NCBI RefSeq assembly: GCF_000025325.1
Contig: NC_013743.1
Span: 2,914,001-2,978,000 of the forward strand
Length of the DNA stretch: 64,000 bases
Direction of reading: 5' to 3'
Source of the DNA: Haloterrigena turkmenica DSM 5511
Lineage (GTDB): Archaea; Halobacteriota; Halobacteria; Halobacteriales; Natrialbaceae
Made by a program: the position numbers and the translations under genes. The notes beneath the pieces are model-generated. The model was not told where the DNA came from, made no database searches, and saw only the letters and a program-made list of their open reading frames with translations. Shown here piece by piece: positions 35,957-44,545 of the stretch (within the stretch, counting starts at the first letter, position 1; every line of letters starts with the position of its first letter).

Positions 35957-36424
35957 TCAGAGCGACTCGCCACGGACGAACAGCTGCCGTCCCGCCTCGC
36001 GGGTCTCCGCGTACCCGTCGTAGTACTCCATGAGCTGGAGCAACGCACCGGTCGGGTTCGACGGCGCCACGAACGCTTCGCCCCAGTGTTCGAATTCGGC
36101 GTAATCGGCGACCGGGACGTCGTGTGCGTCGAGGACGTCGACCGCTCGCTCCAAGTCGGCGACCTCGAGCGTGACGTGGTGGAGGCCGGGGCCGCGTCGC
36201 TCGAGGAACTCGGTCAGGAACGATTCCGAGCCGTCCTCGGGAGCGATGAGCTCGAGCCGGGAAGCGTCGCCGAGGACGTACGTCGCCCAGGTGAACGCAC
36301 CGTACTCGCTCGCCTCCTCGTGGATCTTCTCGCAGCCGAGGACGAATAGCAGTTCTTCGGCGTCGTCGATCGATTCGACGGCGATCCCGACGTGATCGAC
36401 GCGCATCGCTGGCATCTCGGGCAT
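35957..36424 (-). CDS. VOC/glyoxalase family protein (methylmalonyl-CoA epimerase-like)
   Basis: 155 residues from MPEMPAMRVDHVGIAVESI (Met at 36415 or 36406 possible). Two beta-alpha-beta-beta-beta VOC units: RVDHVGIAVESIDDAEELL...RLELIAPED and GPGLHHVTLEVADLERAVDVL...LLQLMEYYDG. Metal ligands His near the start of each unit and a Glu (QLMEYY) fit epimerase or dioxygenase-type chemistry. The pattern is closest to methylmalonyl-CoA epimerases but substrate is not certain. Divergent from the second EthD gene. Confidence 0.82.
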   Translation of the reverse strand: MPEMPAMRVDHVGIAVESIDDAEELLFVLGCEKIHEEASEYGAFTWATYVLGDASRLELIAPEDGSESFLTEFLERRGPGLHHVTLEVADLERAVDVLDAHDVPVADYAEFEHWGEAFVAPSNPTGALLQLMEYYDGYAETREAGRQLFVRGESL

Positions 36425-36542
36425 ACGGTGGAAACGACGGCCGACGCACATAGTTGTTTGGTGCATGTGAACAGTCACCGCGACCAACGGAATCACATCG
36501 CACCGATAGAACAAAGTCGGCGGACGGCAACCGTATAGATGC

Positions 36543-36866
36543 ATGATAACATTGGTCGAGTTTCTCGTCCGGGACGACGAGTACAGCCACGAGGAATTCG
36601 TCGAACGGTGGCAGGGTGACCACGCCGAGCTGGCTCGCGAACTCCCCGGTCTGAAACGGTACAGCACGTCCGTTCCGACGGACCCCGACGACGCGGAGTA
36701 CGACGGCATCCTCGAGCTCGCGTTCGAGGACGGACGGGCCATGAACGAGGCGTTCGAGTCGGACGTCGGTCAGGAGGTCATGGACGACGCCGCGGAGTTC
36801 ACCGTTCCCGGCGCGGGACCGCGAATGGTCGTCGAAGAGACCGTACACGTGGACGCCGACGAATGA
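36543..36866 (+). CDS. Single EthD-domain protein
   Basis: 107 residues starting MITLVEFLVRDDEYSHEEFVERWQGDHAELA, the EthD/DABB pattern, then LPGLKRYSTSVPTDPDDAEYDGILELAFED. Ends acidic. The stop overlaps the start of the ThDP-dependent enzyme by 4 nt, so they are translationally coupled and probably act together. It is more diverged than the tandem EthD copies. Confidence 0.86.
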   Translation: MITLVEFLVRDDEYSHEEFVERWQGDHAELARELPGLKRYSTSVPTDPDDAEYDGILELAFEDGRAMNEAFESDVGQEVMDDAAEFTVPGAGPRMVVEETVHVDADE

Positions 36867-38560
36867 CGACGACCGCGTCCGCACTCGTCGAGACGCTCGA
36901 AGAACTCGGCGTCGAGTACGTCTTCGGCTATCCGGGCGGCCGAGTCATCGAACTGCTCGACCACCTCCCCGAATCTGACGTGGACCTCGTCAGACCGCGC
37001 GACGAGCGCGAGGCGAGCGTCATGGCGGAGACCTACGGCCGTCTCACGGGGCGGCCGGGCGTTCTCGCCGGGCAGGGGCCGTGGATCGGCAGCCTCGGGA
37101 TGATCGGTCAGATGGAGGCGCGGCTGTCCTCGTCGCCGATGGTCGTGCTCACCGAGGCCTCCGAGCGCGGCGAGTACTCGACGCTGGCACCGTACCAGCA
37201 AGCCCGCGGGGATTACGGCGGGTTCAGCCTCCCCTCGATCCTCGACGGGGTATCCAAGGAGTGGTGGTTTCCACGCACGCCGGTCGAAACCCTGCGCTCG
37301 ACGCAGCTAGCGTTCAAACACGCCGTCGCCGCCCGTCCCGGTCCGACCGCGATCATCCTGGACGGCGACGCGATCACCGACGACGTCCCCGACGATCCCA
37401 CGCCGACCGCGTGGGACGCCGTTTCCCAGACCCGGACATGGGACGCCGCGCCGTCCGCGTCGGACGTCGCCGACGCCGTCGACGCGCTCGAGGGAGCGGA
37501 GCGGCCGGTGATCGTCGCGGGCAACGGCGTCCACGCCGCGCAGGCCTACGACGAACTCGCGGCGGTCGCCGAGGCGTACGACTGCGTCGTCGTCACCTCG
37601 TATCTCGGCAAATCGACCTATCCCGAGACCGACGACCGCGCCGCCGGCGTCATGGGGTCGTTCGGGCACGAAGGTGCGAATCAGGTCGTCAGCGAGGCCG
37701 ATACGTTGCTCGTCGCCGGCTGTCGGCTGAACCCGATGGACACGAACTGGCAGGCGCCTGAGTTCATCCGGCCGGACGAACAGATGATCGTCCACGCGGA
37801 CGTCGACGCGCGCAACGCGGGCTGGGTTTACCCCGCCGACGTCGGCCTCATCGGCGACGCGAAGGAGAGCCTCGCCGCGCTCGCCGACGCCGGCGACGCG
37901 TCGAACGACTGGGCGATGGAACGCGCGGCGGCGGCCGAAGAGTGGTTTACCGCGCCCGAGTGCGAGGACGACTCGACGCCGATCAAACCCCAGCGCGCCG
38001 TCAAGGAGATCGAAGCGGTCGTCGACGAGGAGACAATCGTCACCGCCGACTCCGGCAACAACCGGTTCTGGCTGTTGTACTACCTGCAGACCCCGGCCGT
38101 CCGCACCTACTTCGGGAGCGGCGGCGTCGGGGGGATGGGATGGGCGAATCCGGCCGCGGTGTCGGCGGCGCTGACGACGGACAAGGACGTCGTCGCGGTC
38201 GCCGGAGACGGCGGCTTCTCGATGACGATGAACAGCGTCGAGACCGCCGTCGAATACGGCGTCGCGCCCACGTTCGTCGTCCTCAACGATACCAGCCTCG
38301 GGATGGTCCGACAGATGCAGGGCGAGGACGGCGACATCGCCGGCGTCGAGTTTCACGATACGGACTTCGCGAAAGCCGCCGAAGCCTTCGGCGCCGTCGG
38401 GACGCGCGCGACCGACCCCGAGGCGTTCGCCGCGGCGCTCGAGGACGGCAAGGCGGCCGACGTTCCCCACGTCATCGACGTGCGAATCGACCGCGAGGAA
38501 GACATGGCCGACACGCTGGCCTCCTCGTTCTACGAGTCGGTCGGGGGGCTGCACGAGTGA
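36863..38560 (+). CDS. Thiamine diphosphate-dependent enzyme (acetolactate synthase/decarboxylase type)
   Basis: 565 residues in the three-domain ThDP layout: PYR domain (1-175) with the catalytic Glu-48 (RPRDEREASVMAETYGRLTG), a central domain (about 190-330), and PP domain (about 370-550) with the Mg-ThDP motif GDGGFSMTMNSVETAVEYG ending in VVLND. It lacks the typical acetolactate synthase FAD-binding signature clearly, so a 2-oxoacid decarboxylase or carboligase is as likely. It sits in the middle of the catabolic set after an EthD gene, suggesting a C-C cleavage step. Confidence 0.88.
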   Translation: MTTTASALVETLEELGVEYVFGYPGGRVIELLDHLPESDVDLVRPRDEREASVMAETYGRLTGRPGVLAGQGPWIGSLGMIGQMEARLSSSPMVVLTEASERGEYSTLAPYQQARGDYGGFSLPSILDGVSKEWWFPRTPVETLRSTQLAFKHAVAARPGPTAIILDGDAITDDVPDDPTPTAWDAVSQTRTWDAAPSASDVADAVDALEGAERPVIVAGNGVHAAQAYDELAAVAEAYDCVVVTSYLGKSTYPETDDRAAGVMGSFGHEGANQVVSEADTLLVAGCRLNPMDTNWQAPEFIRPDEQMIVHADVDARNAGWVYPADVGLIGDAKESLAALADAGDASNDWAMERAAAAEEWFTAPECEDDSTPIKPQRAVKEIEAVVDEETIVTADSGNNRFWLLYYLQTPAVRTYFGSGGVGGMGWANPAAVSAALTTDKDVVAVAGDGGFSMTMNSVETAVEYGVAPTFVVLNDTSLGMVRQMQGEDGDIAGVEFHDTDFAKAAEAFGAVGTRATDPEAFAAALEDGKAADVPHVIDVRIDREEDMADTLASSFYESVGGLHE

Positions 38561-38626
38561 CGATGCCTGACGGCCGACCCGAACGATCACCAACCTATAC
38601 GTGAACCATCGACATATTACGGACAC

Positions 38627-39595
38627 ATGAACGACACCGACGCTACCGTACTGGTAACCGGCGGAACCGGCTTCATCGGTTCCTACGTGGTACAGGACCT
38701 GCTCGAACACGGCCACGACGTCGTCGCGTACGACCTCTCGACGGACACGGAGATCCTCGAGAAACTCGGCGTCGCCGACGACGTGGACGTTCGACGCGGC
38801 GACGTCTCCGAGCCGACCGACGTGATCCGCGCGGTCAAGGAGACGGGAACGACCCACATCGTCCACCTCGCAGCGCTGCTGACGACGACGGCGCGCGAGA
38901 ACCCCCGAAGCGCGGCCGACGTGAACGTCATGGGGACGAACAACGTCTTCGAGGCGGCGCGCACGCTCGACGATCAGATCGAGCGCGTCGCGTGGGCGTC
39001 CTCGGCGGCGGTCTACGCCCCGCCGCACAACTACGACGCGGAGTGGATCGACGAGGACGAACTCGTCTATCCGGACACGCTCTACGGCGCGACCAAGGAG
39101 TACAACGAACACCAGGCCCGGGTCTACCACGAGGACTACGGCCTCGACCACGTCGCGCTCCGGCCGACGGTCGCCTACGGCCCCTACCGCGAGACCGGCG
39201 GCTCGGCGTTTCTCGCAAACATCATCGAGAAACCCGCCCTCGGAGAGTCCTACAGCGTCGAGTACGGCGATCAGGCGATCGACTGGCAGCACGTCGAGGA
39301 CATCGCCCAGGCGTTTCGGAAGGCGGCGTTTACGCCCGAAGACGAGCTGTCGCAGCGAGTCTACAACGTCCGCGGCGTGCTCGCGACGGTCCGCGAAGCC
39401 GCCGAGACCGTCGAGTCGATCCTGCCCGACGCCGACGTCGACGTCTCGGACGACGGCGAACTCCCCTGGACGCAGAACCTCGACATGACGAAGGCCCAAG
39501 AGGATCTCGGGTACGAGGTCCAGTACGACCTCGAGTCGGGCTTCCGGAAGTACGTCGACGTCTTGCGCGACGAAGCGGGTCTTGATCCGATCTGA
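38627..39595 (+). CDS. NAD-dependent epimerase/dehydratase (extended SDR)
   Basis: 322 residues. Rossmann motif TGGTGFIGSYVV (about 11-22), WASSAAVY, catalytic YGATK (Tyr-x3-Lys, near 150), and RPTVAYGPY. The family acts on nucleotide sugars or related alcohols. In this neighbourhood it could serve as a dehydrogenase of a ring-derived intermediate. A CTATACG TATA-like element is about 30 nt upstream. Confidence 0.88.
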   Translation: MNDTDATVLVTGGTGFIGSYVVQDLLEHGHDVVAYDLSTDTEILEKLGVADDVDVRRGDVSEPTDVIRAVKETGTTHIVHLAALLTTTARENPRSAADVNVMGTNNVFEAARTLDDQIERVAWASSAAVYAPPHNYDAEWIDEDELVYPDTLYGATKEYNEHQARVYHEDYGLDHVALRPTVAYGPYRETGGSAFLANIIEKPALGESYSVEYGDQAIDWQHVEDIAQAFRKAAFTPEDELSQRVYNVRGVLATVREAAETVESILPDADVDVSDDGELPWTQNLDMTKAQEDLGYEVQYDLESGFRKYVDVLRDEAGLDPI

Positions 39596-39619
39596 CCCGC
39601 CGTAGTCGGCGGTTTCGAC

Positions 39620-39811
39620 TCAGTTCGAGCCGTCTCCACGCTCGCGGACTCGCTCGATTTCCTCCTCGTCGAGGAGGTCCATCAGGTTCTCGTCGCCGGC
39701 TCGGTAGCGCTCGAGTTCCGATTCGGTCAGCTTGCGCTCGATCTCGTCGTCTCCGAGGCGCGACTCGAGCATCTCGTCGATGTCTTCCGGATCGTAGCCG
39801 GGTATTGGCAT
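39620..39811 (-). CDS. Small acidic hypothetical protein
   Basis: 63 residues starting MPIPGYDPEDIDEMLESRL. Almost entirely charged helix (EIERKLTESELERYRAGDENLMDLLDEEEIERVRERG). Codon use and acidity favour a real gene, although it is short. No family known to me. Lies convergently between the epimerase and M24 genes. Confidence 0.5.
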   Translation of the reverse strand: MPIPGYDPEDIDEMLESRLGDDEIERKLTESELERYRAGDENLMDLLDEEEIERVRERGDGSN

Positions 39812-39907
39812 GTACGGACATAGCACGCCGACGACCTTATAGGCGGGTGTCCCTCGCCGATCGCCGCCAGCGGTACGGTTTAGTGGATTCCCGTGATACG
39901 CCGCGAC

Positions 39908-41182
39908 ATGACGTTCTACGAGCGGGACTTCATGGAAGGAACGCGCGGCACGCAGGCCGTCGACTGGGAGCAGCGAATCGACACGCAGCGGCTTCGCGAG
40001 GAACGCAAGGAGAAAGCGCTCGAGCGCCTCCGGGAGACGGATCTCGGCGCGATGCTGCTCGTTTCGGACCCCAACATCCGGTACGTCACCGGACTGGCGA
40101 TGACCGGCGGCAGCGGCGCGGACCACTACACGCTCCTGACCGAGAACGGCGACATCGTCCACTGGGACACCGCCGACCACGCGAGCAATCAGCGGTTCAA
40201 CTGCCCCTGGCTGCACGACATCCGCTACGCCTGTCCGGGACTCGGGAACGTTCCGCGGGCCTCGGGCAGCCCGTCGGCTCGGCAGTTCCTGCGCTCGACG
40301 ATGGCCGAGACGGTCCACGAGGCCATGGAGGAGTACGGCGTCGCCGACGAGAAACTCGGCGTCGACGTCGGCAACCGAGGACTGCTCGAGGCCCTCGAGG
40401 ATCGCGGCCTCGAAACCGATCCGGGAACGGCGCAGTCGGTGATGGAGGACGCCCGAAAGGTCAAGACCGAAGACGAGATCGAGTGCCTGCGTCAGGTCGC
40501 GGCGATCTGCGAGGCCGGCTTCCAGCGGATCGCGGACACGGCGAAGCCGGGCAAGCGCGAGAACGAGGTCTGGGGAGAGGCGGTCGAGGAACTGTGGCGT
40601 CACGGCGCGTTCGTCGGCGGCGGCTACCTCACCTCCGGGCCGAACACGTGGCCGAAACACCAGGCGAACACGACCGACCGGGCGATCCGCCCCGGCGATC
40701 TCGTCTACGCCGACTTCTATAACATCGGCTACCTCGGCTACCGATCGTGTTATTACCGCACCTTCTCGATGGGCGAGCCGACCGACGAGCAGCGAGAGGC
40801 CTACGAAACGGCTCGAGACAACCTCTACGACGTCCTCGAGCGAATCGAACCCGGCGCGACGACCGACGAGATCGCCGAGGGGTTCCCGAACATGGAGGGC
40901 GAGCACGCCGACTACTACGACGCCGACGAGCACTGGCAGCTGACCACGAACCACTGGGCCCACGGGCTCGGACTCCAGCTGTACGAGGTGCCGCTGATCT
41001 GGCGCGGCCTCTCGCCCGACCATCCCATCGAGATCGAGGAGGGGATGGCGATGGCCGTCGAGACCCAGGAGCCGGCCGGCCGGCAGGGCGTTCGCGTCGA
41101 GGAGATGGTCGTCGTCCGCGAGAGCGGCGTCGAAATCCTGAGCCAGTGGCCGGTCGAGGAGATCACCGTCATCGATTACTAG
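39908..41182 (+). CDS. M24-fold (creatinase/prolidase-like) enzyme with altered metal ligand
   Basis: 424 residues from MTFYERDFMEG. N-terminal creatinase-like domain (about 20-185, SDPNIRYVTGLAMTGG) and C-terminal pita-bread domain (190-424). Metal positions: Asp-269 (YADFYN), a Cys-281 where prolidases have the second Asp (GYRSCYYRTF), His-352 (AHGLG), Glu-385 and Glu-398/399. The changed ligand makes an ordinary aminopeptidase P or prolidase unlikely; creatinase or DddP-type lyases are M24-fold alternatives. A start at 39893 is possible. Confidence 0.85.
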   Translation: MTFYERDFMEGTRGTQAVDWEQRIDTQRLREERKEKALERLRETDLGAMLLVSDPNIRYVTGLAMTGGSGADHYTLLTENGDIVHWDTADHASNQRFNCPWLHDIRYACPGLGNVPRASGSPSARQFLRSTMAETVHEAMEEYGVADEKLGVDVGNRGLLEALEDRGLETDPGTAQSVMEDARKVKTEDEIECLRQVAAICEAGFQRIADTAKPGKRENEVWGEAVEELWRHGAFVGGGYLTSGPNTWPKHQANTTDRAIRPGDLVYADFYNIGYLGYRSCYYRTFSMGEPTDEQREAYETARDNLYDVLERIEPGATTDEIAEGFPNMEGEHADYYDADEHWQLTTNHWAHGLGLQLYEVPLIWRGLSPDHPIEIEEGMAMAVETQEPAGRQGVRVEEMVVVRESGVEILSQWPVEEITVIDY

Positions 41183-41442
41183 TCGCACCGAAACGGGTGT
41201 TTTCGTCGAGGTTTCGTGAGCGTGGTGTGAGCTGTTTCGACGACGAACCGCTCGAGAACACCACGAAAGCCCCACCCACGGTGGTCTGTCCGGCCAGCCG
41301 ATAGGAGTGGGACTGAAAGGGGCTGGTGCGGTCGATCCCACCCAGACGCGGTAAGGACCGAAGCGACGGTCGAATCCAAACCGGTACACAACCAGGAGCC
41401 GGCTCACCAACAATTAAGCCAATTCCGCGTGATATCGGGCAT
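41183..41442. repeat. Intergenic region with a possible dispersed haloarchaeal repeat
   Basis: 260 bp without a gene. GTGGGACTGAAAGGGGCTGG at about 41307-41326 and GCCCCACCCACGG about 40 nt before it face each other and resemble motifs scattered in haloarchaeal intergenic DNA. Status as a family repeat is only a recollection. Confidence 0.3.
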
Positions 41443-42447
41443 ATGAAACTCGGGACGGGCCTGTTCACCGCCCAGCAGCGGCCGGACGACGACCGCGAGG
41501 CGAGCGACCTGTACGACGAGATACGCACGCTGACCCGCGAAATCGAGGCCGCGGGCCTCGACAGCGCCTGGGTATCGGAACACCACTTCGCCGACGACGG
41601 CTACCTCTCGGCGACGATGCCGACCCTGGGTGCGATGGCCGCCGAGACGGACGACCTCGAGATCGGGAGCTGCGTCGCGCTCGGACCGCTGTACGACCCG
41701 ATCAGGCTCGCGGAGGACGCCGCCACCGTCGATCTGCTCGCCGACGGCCGACTGACGCTGGGGCTCGCGATCGGCTCGAACCCGCGGGAGTTCGACGTCT
41801 TCGGCGTCCCGCGGGACGAGCGGGCAGAGCGGCTCGTCGACCTCGTGCCGTTCCTCCGGAGCGCCTGGAGCGGGGGCGACCTCGAGTACGATTCCGCGTT
41901 CCACGACGTGCCGACGGACGTTTCGATCACGCCGAAACCAACCGACGAATCGGTCCCGATCATGCTCGGCGGCGGCGCGAAGCCGGCCGTCCGTCGGGCG
42001 GCTCGGATCGGCGACGCGTGGTGTGCCCCCTCAGCGCTCTCGGTCGAGGGCGTTCGCAAGCGCGTCGAGGACATCCGCCGCGTCCGGGAGGAGGGCCTCG
42101 AGGACGACTTCACGATCTACGTCCTCCAGCATGGCTGGGTCGGCGACTCCCGCGAAGACGCCTGGGAGACGATGCGGGACGGCTACTTCTACCTCCAGCG
42201 GCGGTACGCGGAGATCTTCTCCGGCGAGTCCGTCGACGAACTCGAGGCCGAGCGCAAGCGAGAACTGAAAGAGCAGGCCGTCTTCGGCACGCCGGAGCAA
42301 GTAGTCGACGAACTCGAGCGGTATCGCGAGGCGCTCGGCGACGACGTCCACTTCATCCTCCGGACGTACTACCCGGGCACCGGCACGGAAGAGATGATCG
42401 ACTGCGTCCATCGGCTCGGAAGCGAGGTAGCGCCGGAACTCGAGTAG
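41443..42447 (+). CDS. LLM-class flavin-dependent oxidoreductase
   Basis: 334 residues from MKLGTGLFTAQQRPDD. Luciferase-like TIM barrel: GLDSAWVSEHHFADDGYLSATMPTLGAMA, LTLGLAIGSNPREFDVFGV and VPIMLGGGAKPAVRRAARIGDAWC. It uses FMNH2 or F420 as a monooxygenase or dehydrogenase. In this set it may attack a ring or a side chain. Last gene of the first catabolic block; monocistronic. Confidence 0.9.
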   Translation: MKLGTGLFTAQQRPDDDREASDLYDEIRTLTREIEAAGLDSAWVSEHHFADDGYLSATMPTLGAMAAETDDLEIGSCVALGPLYDPIRLAEDAATVDLLADGRLTLGLAIGSNPREFDVFGVPRDERAERLVDLVPFLRSAWSGGDLEYDSAFHDVPTDVSITPKPTDESVPIMLGGGAKPAVRRAARIGDAWCAPSALSVEGVRKRVEDIRRVREEGLEDDFTIYVLQHGWVGDSREDAWETMRDGYFYLQRRYAEIFSGESVDELEAERKRELKEQAVFGTPEQVVDELERYREALGDDVHFILRTYYPGTGTEEMIDCVHRLGSEVAPELE

Positions 42448-42513
42448 AGCGGACGGCCGGCCGGGTCGATAGCCGGACGTAACGAAACGGAACACGTAGG
42501 AAATGAGTCTCGA

Positions 42514-42930
42514 TCAGCCAGTCTTGTAGACCCCGCGCGCGTCGGCGATGTGCGTCCCGACGGCGTCGGCGTCTTCGGGAGACTCCCCGCCGTTTTCGGC
42601 GTAGACGTCCACGTCGACGACGCCGACGTCGCTCCCGCAGCGCACGACGTCGGCTTCCGCGTAGAGGTCGCCGGTGCCGGCGTTGAGGTAGTCGATCCGC
42701 ATGTCGATCGTCGGGACGGGTTGCTCGACCAGCGAGACCAGCGCCGCGCCGCCGACGGTGTCCGCGAGGGTGAACGTGACGCCGCCGTGGGCCATCAGCC
42801 GGTCCTCGTTCCACGAGAGGTCCTCGCTCATCTCGAGGCGGCCCTCGGCGTGCCCGTCCTCGCAGTCGGTGACGTCGATCCCGAGCAGGGAGGCGAACGG
42901 CATGCCCTCGAAGAAGGCTTCGATGTCCAT
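42514..42930 (-). CDS. PaaI family hotdog thioesterase (1 of 3)
   Basis: 138 residues from MDIEAFFEGMPFASLLGI. Hotdog fold with RLMAHGGVTFTLADTVGGAALV, the PaaI-type active-site block (His-Gly-Gly). It probably hydrolyses hydroxyphenylacetyl-CoA type thioesters that clog the phenylacetate pathway. Directly after paaK on the same strand in the reverse order, probably co-transcribed with it. Confidence 0.88.
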   Translation of the reverse strand: MDIEAFFEGMPFASLLGIDVTDCEDGHAEGRLEMSEDLSWNEDRLMAHGGVTFTLADTVGGAALVSLVEQPVPTIDMRIDYLNAGTGDLYAEADVVRCGSDVGVVDVDVYAENGGESPEDADAVGTHIADARGVYKTG

Positions 42931-43022
42931 GCAAGATACTGTCTCGCGGACCGTATTAAAAGTGGGAGTCGGCGCCGTCCGACGGGACGCGTCCGACGCC
43001 ACTCGAGGGACCACGATCTGGT

Positions 43023-44306
43023 TCAGCGATGGTCGTAGACACGTTTGACCTTCCCGACCTCCGTTCGCTCGAGCGTCCCGGACTCGACCAACTCGAGTTC
43101 GTCGGGCGTGAACGACAGCGCGTTCTGTAGTCGCTCGAGGATCTCGCTCCGGAGTCGGTCGCGGTCGCCGTCGAACGCCTCCTGCAGTTCGATCGTGAGT
43201 TCGAGGGTGTCGAGGTTGTCCTCGCGCTCGAGGTCGATGCGGTAGTAGGGCGCGACCGCCTCGAACTCGAGGACGACGGCCTCGATCTCGCTGGGATAGA
43301 GGTTGACGCCGCGCACGATGATGAGATCATCGGCGCGGCCGGTGACGCCGTCCATTCGGACCATCGTGCGGCCGCACGCACACTCGTCGGTCGTGAGCGT
43401 GGTGAGGTCGCCGGTGCGGTAGCGGAGCACTGGTAACGCCTCCTTCGTAAGCGACGTGAGCACGAGTTCGCCCTCCTCGCCCTCCGGGAGGACCTCGCCG
43501 GTTCGGGGATCGACGACCTCGGGGTAGAAGTGATCCTCCCAGATGTGCATCCCGTCCTGGGCCTCGTGACACTCGACGGCGACGCCCGGACCGATCAGTT
43601 CGGAGAGCCCGTAGTTCTCGATACCGGTCGCGTCGAGGCGCTCTTCGATCTCCTCGCGCATCGGTTCCGTACAGGGTTCGGCGCCGTAGAGCACCGTCGA
43701 GAGCGGCAGTTCGCGCGGATCGACGTCCATCTCCTCGGCCGTCTCGGCGAAGTACAGCGCGTACGACGGCGTACAGCCGATCGCGTCGCTCTCGAGGTCG
43801 CGTGCGAGTTCGACCTGGCGCTGGGTGTTCCCGCCGCTCGCGGGGATCACCGTCGCCCCGAACGCTTCGGCGCCGCCGTGGAAGCCGAGCCCGCCGGTAA
43901 AGAGCCCGTAGCCGTAGGCGTTCTGAAACGTCTCGCCCGGATCGAGGCCCGCGGCGTCCATCGATCGCGCCATCACCTCGTCCCACAGCTCGAGGTCGTC
44001 CTCGGTGTAGGCGACGATCTTGGGTTTGCCCGTCGTACCCGAGGAGGCGTGGATCCGCCGGATGTCGGCGTCGTCGACGGCGAAGAGGCCGTCGGGATAC
44101 TCGTCGCGGAAGTCCTCTTTCGTCGTGAACGGAAGCGTTCGGACGTCGTCGATCTGCTCGATGTCCGACGGCGCGACGCCGGCCTCGTCCAGGGCCTCCC
44201 GGTAAAAGGGGACGTTCTCGTAGGCGTACGCGACGGTTTCGCGGAGTCGTTCGGATTGCAGTTCCCGCAGCTCCTCCCGACGAGTGTGCTGGATAGTCTC
44301 TGACAT
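43023..44306 (-). CDS. paaK: Phenylacetate-CoA ligase (copy 1)
   Basis: 427 residues from MSETIQHTRREELREL. AMP-binding adenylate-forming motifs: IHASSGTTGKPKIVAYT (about 92-108), YGLSELIGPGVAVECHEAQ, YRTGDLTTL and the C-terminal RVKRVYDHR-like end (VGKVKRVYDHR). It makes phenylacetyl-CoA (or a substituted acyl-CoA), the substrate of PaaABC(D). It is immediately downstream of the paa epoxidase genes (gap 69 nt), with a close paralogue at 54661. The longer start at 44405 is not supported. Confidence 0.94.
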   Translation of the reverse strand: MSETIQHTRREELRELQSERLRETVAYAYENVPFYREALDEAGVAPSDIEQIDDVRTLPFTTKEDFRDEYPDGLFAVDDADIRRIHASSGTTGKPKIVAYTEDDLELWDEVMARSMDAAGLDPGETFQNAYGYGLFTGGLGFHGGAEAFGATVIPASGGNTQRQVELARDLESDAIGCTPSYALYFAETAEEMDVDPRELPLSTVLYGAEPCTEPMREEIEERLDATGIENYGLSELIGPGVAVECHEAQDGMHIWEDHFYPEVVDPRTGEVLPEGEEGELVLTSLTKEALPVLRYRTGDLTTLTTDECACGRTMVRMDGVTGRADDLIIVRGVNLYPSEIEAVVLEFEAVAPYYRIDLEREDNLDTLELTIELQEAFDGDRDRLRSEILERLQNALSFTPDELELVESGTLERTEVGKVKRVYDHR

Positions 44307-44374
44307 GGGGTCTTGCAGTAGATCACGGTATCGAATACCAAAATTCTTCGCTCGCCAACGCTCTCGAGGACCGA

Positions 44375-44545
44375 TTACTCGAACTTCTCGAACGGTTGCT
44401 CGCAACTGTTACAGTAGTGCATCGACCGGCAGAGCGACGGTCCTTTCGGGTGTTCGCGGACGGTATCCGTCGACTCGCAGTAGGGACACTCGGCGCCCTC
44501 CGCCGCTCCGCTGGTCGTCACGCTCGGATCGAGATCCCGTCTCAT
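44375..44545 (-). CDS. Stand-alone zinc ribbon of PaaD
   Basis: 56 residues. Zinc motif CPYCESTDTV...SMHYCNSCEQPFEKFE (two Cys pairs) matches the C-terminal zinc beta-ribbon that in bacteria is fused to the DUF59 domain of PaaD. Its ATG overlaps the PaaD stop by 4 nt, so the two halves of the bacterial protein are made from adjacent genes. It is expected to complete PaaD for Fe-S or metallocentre assembly of the epoxidase. Confidence 0.8.
   Translation of the reverse strand: MRRDLDPSVTTSGAAEGAECPYCESTDTVREHPKGPSLCRSMHYCNSCEQPFEKFE

Noticed and set aside
37307-39499. 730-codon minus-strand frame over the ThDP and epimerase genes
   Set aside because: Antisense shadow created by high GC; the plus-strand proteins have full family motifs.
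41290-41340. GTGGGACTGAAAG as part of a CRISPR repeat
   Set aside because: It resembles the 3' half of some haloarchaeal CRISPR repeats, but there is one copy only, with no regular spacers nearby.
39620-41413. 597-codon minus-strand frame over the M24 gene
   Set aside because: Mostly shadow. Only its last 63 codons (from 39811) were kept as a possible small gene because of its own composition.
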